Assembly: GCF_004359215.1 (NCBI RefSeq)
Contig: NC_090611.1
Coordinates: 2,774,048-2,794,870, forward strand
Direction of reading: 5' to 3'
DNA: 20,823 nucleotides
Source of the DNA: Bremia lactucae
Taxonomy: Eukaryota; Oomycota; Peronosporomycetes; Peronosporales; Peronosporaceae
Below the pieces are notes generated by a model that saw only the letters and a program-made list of their open reading frames with translations, made no database searches and was not told the DNA's origin. The position numbers and the translations under genes were made by a program. The stretch's first letter is position 1. Each line of letters starts with the position of its first letter. This document shows positions 1 to 7,632 of the stretch, in pieces.

Positions 1-331
1 TCTCATTCGAAGGCTCATAATCAGCCGCCTGACGGGTATCAGGCGACTGTTCCATCCTCCCCGAGTCGGCCATTTCGTCCGACTCGCACTCATAATCGAC
101 CTCTAAAGAGGGGTCGTACTCACGTGGTGAATCACCACGTGCACTCGCAACACCAAGTGTTGTGCGAGTGGAAGACACTACGGTAGACGGAACGTCTACC
201 GCAAGAGATAACAATGCGTCACCCGCGGCTGCACGAACCGCAGCCGAAGGTTCAACACTATCCTCACCCCGCATGAATTGTTCCTTCATGCGATGGAATT
301 TAAAATGATGGATCTGACCAATCAAAATCAT
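1..331 (-). CDS. Antisense ORF in the 3' region of element B (partial, runs off left edge)
   Basis: Read on the minus strand, an ATG at 331-329 opens a frame that stays open for 110 codons to the window edge. An in-frame stop lies a few codons upstream of this ATG. The product begins MILIGQIHHFKFHRMKEQ, has an alanine-rich stretch (about residues 30-50), and then becomes strongly acidic (Asp/Glu/Ser-rich, about residues 80-110). It lies opposite to the element's own pol, between pol and the 3' LTR. Element C has a decayed frame in the same place and orientation (15145-16013), with similar alanine-rich and acidic parts. I do not recognise a domain. It could be an antisense accessory gene or an accidental open frame in hairpin-rich DNA; the second copy favours a gene. 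Confidence 0.5.
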   Translation of the reverse strand, partial: MILIGQIHHFKFHRMKEQFMRGEDSVEPSAAVRAAAGDALLSLAVDVPSTVVSSTRTTLGVASARGDSPREYDPSLEVDYECESDEMADSGRMEQSPDTRQAADYEPSNE

Positions 332-395
332 TTTAAAAATTAAGTGGTCATTTAGCGACCACTCCACCTAATGACATTCAGAGTGATTGTCGTTT

Positions 396-408
396 AAGGG
401 AGGGGTGA
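396..408 (+). promoter_or_regulatory. Polypurine tract of element B
   Basis: AAGGGAGGGGTGA lies directly before the TG that opens the LTR at 409. This is the position and composition of the primer for plus-strand DNA synthesis in LTR retrotransposons. Element C has nearly the same tract at 16153-16162. Confidence 0.75.
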
Positions 409-858
409 TGTAACGGGGTGTATCGTTACATGAAATTAACAATAAAAGATTGTTAATTAATATTATCCAAAAGGTAGATAATATTTGGAGGAAATTACTT
501 TAAATAGTAATTTCCTGAATTCTTATCCATAAATAGGTATAGACCATTATGTCTATTTATTCCGCAGACTAATCAGCTGTAGAAGTAATCAAAGAGAGTT
601 ACGAGATAAGATAGATAAGAATTCATTTACATGTTTAGTATTAGTTTATAGTTAAGACAACATTTACAAAGATAGATTAACAAGACACTTAACTATATTA
701 ATACAGTTTTCATTTTACCCTCTTACGTTAACTTGTCTTAAGAGAAGTCTTCCTCTATACGTACAGTGTACGTCACCTAACGAGAGGCACCACTCACATC
801 TGAAGCAGTGTGAAGTGGACTTGTACTGAAACAGTACAAGTCGCAGTGCTCCGTTACA
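409..858 (+). repeat. 3' LTR of Gypsy element B
   Basis: The 450-bp repeat begins TGTAACGG and ends CCGTTACA, a perfect 8-bp terminal inverted repeat. It is preceded by a polypurine tract and followed at once by interrupted Copia coding sequence. The first 22 bases form a stem-loop (409-415 pairing with 424-430). The end region carries short hairpins such as ACTTGTACT/AGTACAAGT near 820-842. Its terminal motifs and the 3' hairpin resemble the LTR at 16163-16675, although the middle has diverged. Only one copy of this LTR is in the window. Confidence 0.85.
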
Positions 859-1544
859 TGTACCCTCCTTTATAAGCATGGTGCAGTCCGAGTAGCAGTG
901 TAATCATTATTCTTGAGGAACACGTCGAGTTCCTCGTTCCATTCTCTTTTAGATTGATGAAAGCTATACAGTGCTTTGTCTACCATCCATACTGTCCCTG
1001 AGTTACATGGAAAGCCAGGGATATTGTTCACATATTGTTTTAAATTCAAATGTGCATTCAAATGTGTCGTAGAGAAATCACCTTCGTATAATTTTAATAG
1101 ACAACTTTGCTGACAGGCCCAGTGGTAGCCGAAAAGAGGCTATCCTAGCTTTTGTTGAAAATGTTTCGTGATAGCCGATGATTTCCAAGTACCACGAGGC
1201 GAGGACGAAAGCGTATAACATGTCCGTCAGTGTCGGTTTTAACTTGAAATCGCCATATGGTTCAAATCATTCACGTCTTCTCTGATATAGTAGCTCTTAG
1301 TATCTCTAATAGCACCCCATTATCATGGATTTCTCCACTCCAGGAAGCAATTCTTGTGATTGCGTGACTTTAAAGCTTCATCATAATTATGCGGCATCTT
1401 GACATCATCTTCGTGCCACTTTTTCATCGCTTGATCGCTTGTTATCAGTGTGGCATTCGCGTAGTAATCATCAAGGTATTTTGGGGCAATTTTGACTCGC
1501 TTGCGTTGATGCAATGCTTTCGGTGTTTGCTCCATGTCTGACAC
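859..1544 (-). pseudogene. Copia reverse transcriptase, N-terminal part, broken
   Basis: Minus-strand frames from 1544 to 859 show the pre-RT linker (basic stretch, then PKYLDDYYANA and MPHNYDEALKS) and then RT. RT signatures include HVIRFRPRLVVLGNH near 1230-1185, LNAHLNLKQYVNNIPGFP (1055-1003) and DKALYSFHQSKREWNEE (about 985-935). The last matches the Copia signature usually read as ALYGLHQSxREWN. The frame runs on to APCL and then a stop where a Tyr codon is expected, a few bases before the LTR of B. Several frameshifts lie between 1320 and 1065. The catalytic YVDD region is not in the window, because the gene is interrupted before it. Confidence 0.85.
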
Positions 1545-2079
1545 GTCATATAGGTTTTGAGCTTCGTCTCGAGTCCCACGATTTGTTGTTTAGAATCTAC
1601 AATCGCAACAACATCCATTTAATCTATTTGGTCAATTTCATTATGCTGCGATAGCTGATCTTCTATGGGTTTACTTTCTCCACCTCCCTCATTCTTATCA
1701 AATCAAAATTTTGTTTTTGATTGAATAGATCTGCACTATAAGCACAGCCAGTGCCTGGTCAAAGATCCATAGATTTTTCCATATCTGTCCCTTCATCTGT
1801 TTTTAGTTCTTGTTCGTTAGTTCCATCGATGTCCGAAAATTCCTCATTCTGCTCTACCACATAGTTTGATTCATCATCATGTTGTATCGTCACATGATTA
1901 ATCTCTTTGCTTACATATTTTTTTTATTTTTCTTTGCTGCATGGTTTGCACCAACTTGGTGCAAACCATGCAGCAAAGAGAAATAAAAAATATATGGTGA
2001 TGTAGCACCCGTAGCTAACGTATTATTCATAGCATCATCACTGCAGTCATCGTCTGACGAAACGTCAGACGACATCATT
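1545..2079 (-). other. Copia integrase-RT linker region, no clean frame, holds a large palindrome
   Basis: By position this is the variable linker between integrase and RT of the Copia element. Fragments rich in Asp, Glu and Ser can be read on the minus strand (for example SSDVSSDDDCSDD near 2070-2030), as expected for this linker, but stops break every frame. It contains the 83-bp palindrome at 1914-1996 and a perfect 10-bp stem with a 3-base loop around 2050-2072 (TCGTCTGACG / CGTCAGACGA). Confidence 0.6.
1914..1996. repeat. 83-bp near-perfect palindrome with a one-base centre
   Basis: Bases 1914-1954 pair with 1956-1996 around a single unpaired C at 1955. Of 41 possible pairs, 39 are Watson-Crick; the exceptions are 1930/1980 (T:G) and 1919/1991 (T:T). 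The inner 24 pairs are perfect and GC-balanced, and the outer part is A/T-rich. It interrupts the Copia linker. It could be a small fold-back or hairpin element, or the product of an intrastrand template switch. Confidence 0.92.
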
Positions 2080-3110
2080 CTAACCACAATCAGTACCTGA
2101 CATCTTATCGCCATCGTCAGATGCATAATCGTACCAATCTTCGGAACTTAACGTTGCGGTTCCTGTGTATCTATCTTTAAACAAGGTGTCCTCATCGATG
2201 CGTGCATCTGCAGCGAATCGAGTCGTGTGTGACTCAGGTATATCCAATTTGTTTCTAGCTGTATTTATGCGACATCCGACCACGTATCCAATTGTTGCAT
2301 TTTGGTCAAACTTTCTTCTTTGAGCCAATACTGGTTTATAAATGTATGCAATCGCGCCGAATGTCCGAATATGGTGCACATCTGGCCGTGAGCCAATCAA
2401 GCAATCGAAGGGTTTCCTTTATTAACGTTAAATAAGTTAATTCAATGTATACAGCGGTACTAATCAAATCAACCCGTAATGACTTTGGAAATCAGAATGT
2501 AACATCATCGCTTCAAACATTCCAACTATGGTTCGATAAGTTCGTTCACAGAGATTCAAACGAGTCGAATTCGATGGTACAGGTCGTTGAACAACCCTTT
2601 TTCTTGATACCATTGATCGATTTCTTTGTTCATGAACTCGAGGTCATTATCTGATATTATAATGTTAATTTGCCTTTCCACTTGACGCTTAGCCCATGGT
2701 ATGTATCTTTTAATAAGTGGGTTTACTTCTAATGCTTTCCTCGTAACCACGGGATACATAGTCACATATCTGCTATAACCATTGATAATGATTAATACTG
2801 CAGATTATCGTGTTCCATTGTTCCTAGGAGGGATTAACAAATCAGCATATATTAAGTACAAATCTGGTGCGAGAGCGACTTCTTTGACGGCTTCTGCTAT
2901 GTTTTAACAGGTGACATATATTACAATTTCGGATCACGCGATTTTTCAACATTATGCCTTTGACCAGGCTGTGATCGACCATGAACTTACAGTAACTTGG
3001 ATCTACATGTCTTAGGCGCTCATGCCACTTTTGCAGGTCGTCGATCCCATCAGCTGACTTTTTGTGATTTTCATCGTGGATCCATGCTGGTTATATACCA
3101 TGTTAAGTAC
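2080..3110 (-). pseudogene. Copia integrase (pre-integrase zinc finger, core, C-terminal region), broken
   Basis: Minus-strand pieces follow the Copia integrase order. The HHCC zinc finger begins at WHERLRH (about 3025-3005) and ends at CNIC (2925-2914), with all four metal ligands present. The core follows with the first catalytic Asp in ADLL (about 2842), then RYVTMYPVVTRKAL, and the second Asp in ISDN (about 2656-2640). The GARPDVHHIRTFG-like stretch with FDQNATIGYVVGC (2400-2280) is the typical post-core region. Stops and frameshifts break it, for example a stop near 2808 within the core. The third catalytic residue falls in disrupted sequence around 2450-2550 and could not be placed. Confidence 0.82.
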
Positions 3111-3560
3111 GTACATGCCATCTTGGCTTAAAGGCGTCGTCATTGCCAAACGATTATTCCACCAAATTCAAAACTCCTCTTTACCTCGTCGATACTCGAC
3201 TTCAAACCTTTGGTGCTCTAGCTAGGTTCGTTGAACCAGGTTTAATTTGCTCCTTGGACATGGAGGACATCTTCCATTTTTGTTTTGAACGTGTCATCAC
3301 CTGCTCTGGTGTTGAGTTCCACACATCCGATCCCAATCTGTCTCGTCGAAAAAGCATACGCGAACCCGCTGATGCCACGCTTTTTGTCACGATTAAATTT
3401 CTCCTAGTTCAAAAAATACGGATACTACTGGCTTTGTGCGTGTTACTGGCACTATCAACGTACCATGACGGATTCTGTACATTTATGTCAGTCACTGACC
3501 CGGTTTAGCTCGTTTTTGTTCAGTTTTCGCCACTTCAGTTTCATTATATTTGACCTTCTG
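3111..3560 (-). pseudogene. Copia aspartic protease region, broken
   Basis: On the minus strand a frame reads WYVDSASNTH around 3463-3434, the Copia protease active-site block, with the catalytic Asp codon at 3456-3454. The usual Gly after Ser is missing (DSAS rather than DSGAS). Further on, IGIGCVELNT and TKMEDVLHVQGAN (3340-3245) match the beta-strand and DVLYVP blocks of Copia protease, followed by a stop. The fragment lies between the zinc knuckle and the pre-integrase finger, as expected. The frame is broken by at least two shifts. The plus-strand open frame at 3143-3508 is only its shadow. Confidence 0.75.
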
Positions 3561-3599
3561 CTTCTGAGTCTCTTTTACTATCCGGGATACCTTTACTTT

Positions 3600-4480
3600 C
3601 TTTAAGCTTACGACTCTCAAGTCTCCGTAAGTAGCATAACTACTTTTAGCAAAACGCTTCTAACCTCTTGAGTATTTAGTGTCACCGGATTGTCTATTGC
3701 CCTACGCTCTTCTTTTTCTACTCTAAGCTTACAATCCTCTCGTAAATGCCCAGCCTTGTTGCATAAAAAGCATATCCGTGTCTTTTCGAAGGTTTCACAT
3801 CTGTTGGGCAAGCTGCTTTTATCTATCATCCGTGTCTGTGGTCGATACTCAGCTTTTCACCCGCAATATGTTAGTAATTAGCTGTTCCGTCCGCTTGTTG
3901 GGCTTAATCCAAAATCAGAATTGCATCGCGCAGCTTCTCTGGGATATCTGCGTGATCGATAGCAATCTCAACTTGATTTTGTAACATTTGAATTCGTTTA
4001 GTTCTTAATAAGCTGTTCATGATGAGTTTTTTCATTTGGTAATAAGCCCCAAGTGTCATTAGTCGCTCGCGAAGGTTAAAAACATACGCCATATGCCCCT
4101 TAAAGCTTCTTGCTGTCTTAAATCTCGCATTCTGCAAACTTATCGTGCGTAACACTTATGTTGATTGACTTGGACTTAGAGATGTATTTTCCATCAAAAT
4201 TTCCTAAGAGGTGTGTCCACATTTCAGTACCCGTTTGTGTTCCATACACGCGAAATCAGCTGACAGCGAGCTCAATATTCTGCGCTCTAGTTTAATCTGC
4301 AATTTATCGTATCTTTTCCGGTCCATCTCGGAATGCAGCTTTGGGCGATCGATTTCATTGTTCGCAATTGCGTCCTGATCTTTCTCGTCAAATGCTTGTA
4401 AATACCCCAGTTCTCCCATTCCATTGTTTGGGGAGCCTAGTAGTTTTACTTTTCTCTATCCTTTGTCGGCTGCTGCCCAT
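3600..4480 (-). pseudogene. Copia gag with CCHC zinc knuckle, broken
   Basis: A likely start is the ATG at 4480-4478, opening with MGSSRQRIEKSKTTRLPKQW; a frameshift near 4420 then leads into MGELGYLQAFDEKDQDAI (4419-4204). A stop splits this from the next Gag block (4155-3904), which has the FNLRERLMTLGAYYQMKKL repeat-like segment typical of Copia Gag (UBN2-like). The nucleic-acid-binding knuckle CFLCNKAGHLREDC lies at 3772-3731 and keeps all CX2CX4HX4C ligands. Gag packages the element's RNA into cytoplasmic virus-like particles. The copy needs at least three frame changes to read through, so it is dead. Confidence 0.8.
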
Positions 4481-4498
4481 GGCCACATGCACTGTTGG

Positions 4499-4511
4499 GC
4501 TACAAAAGCCA
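4499..4511 (-). promoter_or_regulatory. Probable primer-binding site of the Copia element
   Basis: On the minus strand the sequence just inside the LTR end (…AAGTCA at 4513) is T followed by TGGCTTTTGTAGC. A TGG-starting site 1-3 bases inside the 5' LTR is where a tRNA 3' end (CCA) would pair. The tRNA was not identified. Confidence 0.5.
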
Positions 4512-4512
4512 A

Positions 4513-4713
4513 TGACTTGTGGTTCATGCATGTCCTGACGTATACAGCTTACTTATATATATTGCTAACTTCTTCTTATACATCGTCTCTCCTATCTACT
4601 TATACATATACTACTAGCTTCTTCCCATACGTCGTGTCTCCATATACTCCTTCCCAGATGGAACCGTCACACCGTTACCCAACGGGACCATTCAAGTAAA
4701 ACGGATTCCAACA
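4513..4713 (-). repeat. 5' LTR of the Copia element
   Basis: Read on the minus strand it begins TGTTGGAATC at 4713, the usual opening of Copia LTRs, and probably ends …AAGTCA at 4513, giving about 201 bp. It lies 33 bases upstream of the likely gag start and abuts Gypsy A sequence on its outer side. The inner boundary is inferred from the TG..CA rule and the adjacent TGG site, because the second LTR copy is outside the window. It is A/T- and TAT-rich (4550-4625), as expected for a promoter-bearing repeat. Confidence 0.68.
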
Positions 4714-5836
4714 ACGCAGATTACGCAAGATCCATTTTGTTTCGAGCGTTGAAAACTGTGTAATCGCCGACGTTAAATTGGAGGCGCTATCAGATCAAGT
4801 GTATGACCGCCTACTCTTAGTCGTTGTTTACTTAGCCATTCAATGTCTAGGTTTCCGCTTTGGAAAATTTTTCCAAGGTTACCTGGGAATTTTTAACCGC
4901 AGGTTTCTGGGGACTTATTCTTGCAGATTCTTGGGGACTTATTCCCTCATGTTTTATTTGGGGAGTATCCCCCCAGCTGCCTCTAGCTGTGATTGCACAA
5001 CCACAGTGAGATCATCTACGATTGACTTTCTAGTCGATCTAGGACTTTTGGACTGTTCTTCATAGACAGGCATTTTTCAAAAAAATGGATTTTGATTTTG
5101 TAGCAAGCATTCTTGTTTCGTACCACTTAACTTATTCGAGTGGTCGGACTCGATGCTGCCTGTGCTTGTGCACAGCCGTCGGGAACAATGTCCACATCAC
5201 AAGGTGGACCTCCGGTGCTGTTTGTGCTTGTGCACAGCCGTCGGTATCTAACTCTTCAGAATGATGGGTCGTCACCTTGAGGTCATCTGCAGTCGTACTA
5301 ACGAACCACAAGGGAGGCCATCGCACTCAATCGTAGGACATTCACACGCTTGTGGACGCCCCAAGACGTTCATCAGATGGCCATCTGATAGCTGAGAGGC
5401 AGGCATTGTCACAGCAGGATGCTGCCAGTTTATGCATGGTTCGTACTTTATGGTAATCCTAGGTGAACTTCCGATTTGTCATCCAAATTCAGTAAAATGA
5501 AATCATCATCCTACTGTGTACCCTTTAATTGCAACTACACGCTTCTTAGCTGGCGCACTGTCATTCTCATTTTATGGATATCGCGCTTAATAAATTTGAG
5601 TCTGCGATCTTCTAGCGATCGAAGCCCACAATCGACTAGGGACTTCAGTGACAGTTTATCTGCCACTATAGTTTTCGGGAAAATGAGGTTAACATTATCA
5701 CCTTGGCAGTAATACACAATGTTTGAGCGTGAGGAGCAACTTTCGTCAAAAGGCCTGCAAATTCGTTTGACGTTGCTGATCAGTAGGGCGGTCCAAACTT
5801 ACTGACCCCGACCATTTTTGACAATCCACCTCGCCG
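4714..5836 (-). pseudogene. Gypsy A protease and pol linker, broken and truncated
   Basis: The minus-strand frame 5717-5535 reads VNLIFPKTIVADK and then SLVDCGLRSLEDRRLKF. This is the retropepsin block aligned with element C at 10225-10300; the catalytic Asp codon is at 5633-5631. The residue after Asp is Cys, not the usual Ser/Thr, in both A and C. Downstream (5480-5130) comes the second half of the protease and a low-complexity linker with a 62-bp duplication (5161-5244). At 4980-4880 lies a short tandem repeat. The fragment ends at the Copia insertion, before RT. The enzyme would process Gag-Pol in the particle, but stops and shifts abolish it. Confidence 0.75.
5161..5244. repeat. 62-bp period direct duplication in the pol linker of element A
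   Basis: A 22-base string beginning TGTGCTTGTGCACAGCC occurs at 5161-5182 and again, identical, at 5223-5244. The same duplication, more diverged, is present in element C at 10671 and 10733, also with a 62-bp period. It therefore predates the split of the two copies. Confidence 0.85.
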
Positions 5837-6861
5837 ATGAGATTTAGCAACAGCGTCGGGTCCCCGCCCTCCGCTGTTCCTCGCGGGAGATCGATCGTTT
5901 CGCTCAGTGTTTCTATGCAGTGGGCGTGGGCAATACACTCATAGGCATAGTGGCCCGTCTTTCACAGCAATTAAATTTTTGTAACCGTTTGTAACTTGAA
6001 GAGCGAGGTTTCTCGCTCTTCATATACGAAAGGTCGATGGGTTCTAGACCTCCGCTTTCTTGTCGTCTTGGAGGTTAATAGGCATTTGAACGGACAAAAG
6101 CCTGTTTCAGGCTGAAGACCTCCTTTCCGCTACAGAGATCGCTTGATCAAGCGATTCTAATTCGAGCCGGAACAGGTGAGCCTTGACATGACCGTCTGCA
6201 AGACCTTTACTTAACTCAGTTTCCTGTGTTTGTCCATTTATTGGGTGAATTTACAAGGTATCGTGTATGTTGGATATAAGCGTGAAGATCACGCTTGCCC
6301 TGCTTCAATTCCAGGAGCTCTGCTCTAGCCCTGAACTTGGCACTTGGCGGCTCAATTGTTTGCCTGAGCCGGGTGCTGAAGACCTTATACGACCCAAACG
6401 CAAATGAGTTGTGAAGCTTGAGCCCTAAGCCCAAAGATTTGGCACGTCTGGATAAGTTTACCTTGCAAAATTTCCTTATGTCGCATCGTCATCGATGCGA
6501 CGAGCTTCAATGGCGTCAACTAATTCGACGAACCATCTTAAAAGGGGTCGCCTTCGACTGCCTTAAACTTAGAGGTTTCAATCTTTAAGCTTTTAGGTCG
6601 ACGCGAAAGCGACGGTCCGCTAGCAGCATGTAATGCTGCTGTTTTAACAGTTACAACTTCGAGCACCCTTTTCTCTCAACTGCTTTGCGTGTTAAGAGCT
6701 ATGCTAGTGAAGCACGGCTACTTTTGTTGGACCCCGTCGAGTTCATGTGTATTAACTTGGCTATAGCCGCATGTTGATCGTCTCTTTGTAGAGCGAACAA
6801 CATTGCGCTACCGGCTCGCCCTCCTACGGGCGAGCCCATAGATTTGACGACCGCTCTCCAT
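5837..6861 (-). pseudogene. Gypsy A gag, broken
   Basis: The likely start is the ATG at 6861-6859, in the same place as C's ATG at 9084; the frame stops after about 16 codons. Gag core fragments follow: KIETSKFKAVEGDP (6590-6545) and then a clean block from 6434 to 6216 with LGLKLHNSFAFGSYKVFSTR and ELLELKQGKRDLHAYIQHTR. This is the retrotransposon Gag signature I associate with oomycete Gypsy elements. The zinc-knuckle end (YAYECIAHAHC, about 5950-5920) is separated by a frameshift from its first cysteines. Gag forms the particle shell and binds the element RNA. Compared with C, A keeps the middle of Gag better and the knuckle worse. Confidence 0.82.
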
Positions 6862-6983
6862 TCAAAGTAACTCAAATGAGCGAACCTTTTACGCGTTGCG
6901 TAAAAGCCTTATGGAGGGGCATGAAAGATTCCTTCTTCCTCATCTAATATGTTCACGTTGGGTGGAACGTGCGTAGGCCGTTG

Positions 6984-7004
6984 GACGGACTACGAATGCT
7001 ACCA
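6984..7004 (-). promoter_or_regulatory. Probable primer-binding site of element A
   Basis: Minus-strand TGGTAGCATTCGTAGTCCG starts two bases inside the LTR end (…ACGTTCA at 7007). This is the right place and TGG start for pairing with a tRNA 3' end. The tRNA species was not identified. The site also overlaps a short inverted repeat (GTAGGCC / GGACTAC), which could be coincidental. Confidence 0.6.
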
Positions 7005-7006
7005 GG

Positions 7007-7524
7007 TGAACGTGACACGTTTCGCTAATACTAGCGAAGCTACACTGACAATAGTGAAGATGGGGTGGCTATTTTGATTTTATTTCTCATCGTTTTTTAT
7101 ATATATTTTATATATTTATATATTTTTACTTATTATTTTCCTAGATTACTTCACGTACGCTGACGTGCAGAGGAATGTCGCAGGTAGCTAAGTAGTCTTA
7201 GCTACTAGAGGTCAATTCGAAGGCTTTAGAATATGAAAAAGTAAAACTGTAATAATATATCCATAAGGATCTGCTACCTGTTGGCTCTAAAATATTAATA
7301 ACGAACTATGTAAAGCGCCTTCTTGCGCATTGCCTAATCGTGTCTTGTAACGATTGGCGGGGTTGATTTAAACTTAAATCACGTTGACAACAGAACTAAT
7401 GTATTTTTGCGTCAAATTACCAGATTTGGTACTATTCATACTATCAGGTCAAAATTTATAAAGGATAATAATTTGCACTTCCTCATATCAGAAATAATAC
7501 ATATGTAGGGGATACCCTGTTACA
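7007..7524 (-). repeat. 5' LTR of Gypsy element A
   Basis: Read on the minus strand it starts TGTAACAGGG at 7524 and ends about …CGTTCA at 7007 (about 518 bp). It aligns with C's LTR at 16163-16675. Shared blocks include GTTGATTTA..TCAACCCCGCC with CACGATT (7330-7385 against 16340-16400), a TTGACGCAA-type block, and the 3' part with GACGTGCAG and CTTCACTRTT. It differs by an inserted A/T-rich stretch at about 7073-7140 made of TATATTT-like units. It contains a perfect 9-bp stem (GTAGCTAAG / CTTAGCTAC, 7184-7205). Confidence 0.8.
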
Positions 7525-7632
7525 AAATAAAAGTAGCAAAACAATAGAAAGTGCATGTTTACGGACTTCTCTTGAACTTTCAGACATTCGTGGTTTTTTC
7601 TTATCAATTTAATTCATGTGAAGTTATTGAAC

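Larger units (their letters stand above)
1..858 (+). mobile_element. Gypsy element B, 3' end only (internal 3' region plus 3' LTR)
   Basis: This is the right end of a plus-strand Ty3/Gypsy LTR retrotransposon whose body lies left of the window. The order is a non-pol 3' internal region (1-395), a purine tract directly before TG (396-408), and a complete LTR (409-858). The LTR termini and purine tract resemble those of element C at 16153-16675, so B and C belong to related families. The element ends at base 858 inside a Copia RT reading frame, which shows it inserted into that Copia copy. The expected left target duplicate of TGTAC (859-863) lies outside the window. B looks the youngest of the LTR copies because its LTR ends are a perfect 8-bp inverted repeat. 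Confidence 0.85.
859..4713 (-). mobile_element. Ty1/Copia retrotransposon, 5' LTR to RT, interrupted by element B
   Basis: Read on the minus strand, the order is LTR (4713-4513), short leader, gag with a zinc knuckle, protease, pre-integrase zinc finger, integrase core, linker and N-terminal reverse transcriptase. Protease and integrase before RT is the Copia order. The RT frame is cut at 859, where the LTR of B ends, so the rest of RT, RNase H and the 3' LTR should lie left of the window beyond B. The copy has many stops and frameshifts and is inactive. The LTR start at 4713 abuts Gypsy A sequence, so this Copia inserted into A, with ACGCA (4714-4718) as the likely target duplicate. Confidence 0.88.
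4714..7524 (-). mobile_element. Gypsy element A, 5' LTR to post-protease pol, interrupted by Copia
   Basis: A minus-strand Ty3/Gypsy element: LTR (7524-7007), PBS, gag and protease, ending abruptly at 4714 where the Copia LTR begins. Its sequence from 6935 to 4714 aligns, reversed, with element C from 9010 to 11225, almost base for base in length (about 2222 against 2216). The rest of pol and the 3' LTR should lie beyond the nested insertions, left of the window. Likely target duplicate outside its LTR: AAATA (7525-7529), not testable here. Every protein frame is broken. Confidence 0.87.

Noticed and set aside
62..201. Row of hairpins resembling a CRISPR or integron array
   Set aside because: The stems differ in sequence and spacing, no constant repeat exists, and the context is a eukaryotic retroelement.
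3143..3508. 121-codon plus-strand frame with a hydrophobic end
   Set aside because: The minus strand carries Copia protease blocks in the correct order; the plus frame is a shadow.
4424..4699. 91-codon plus-strand frame, Tyr/Ser/Thr-rich
   Set aside because: It covers the A/T-rich Copia LTR and has no domain; openness follows from base composition.
6984..7004. Identifying the primer tRNA of element A
   Set aside because: The site is convincing by position, but I could not match it to a specific tRNA without a tRNA set from the organism.
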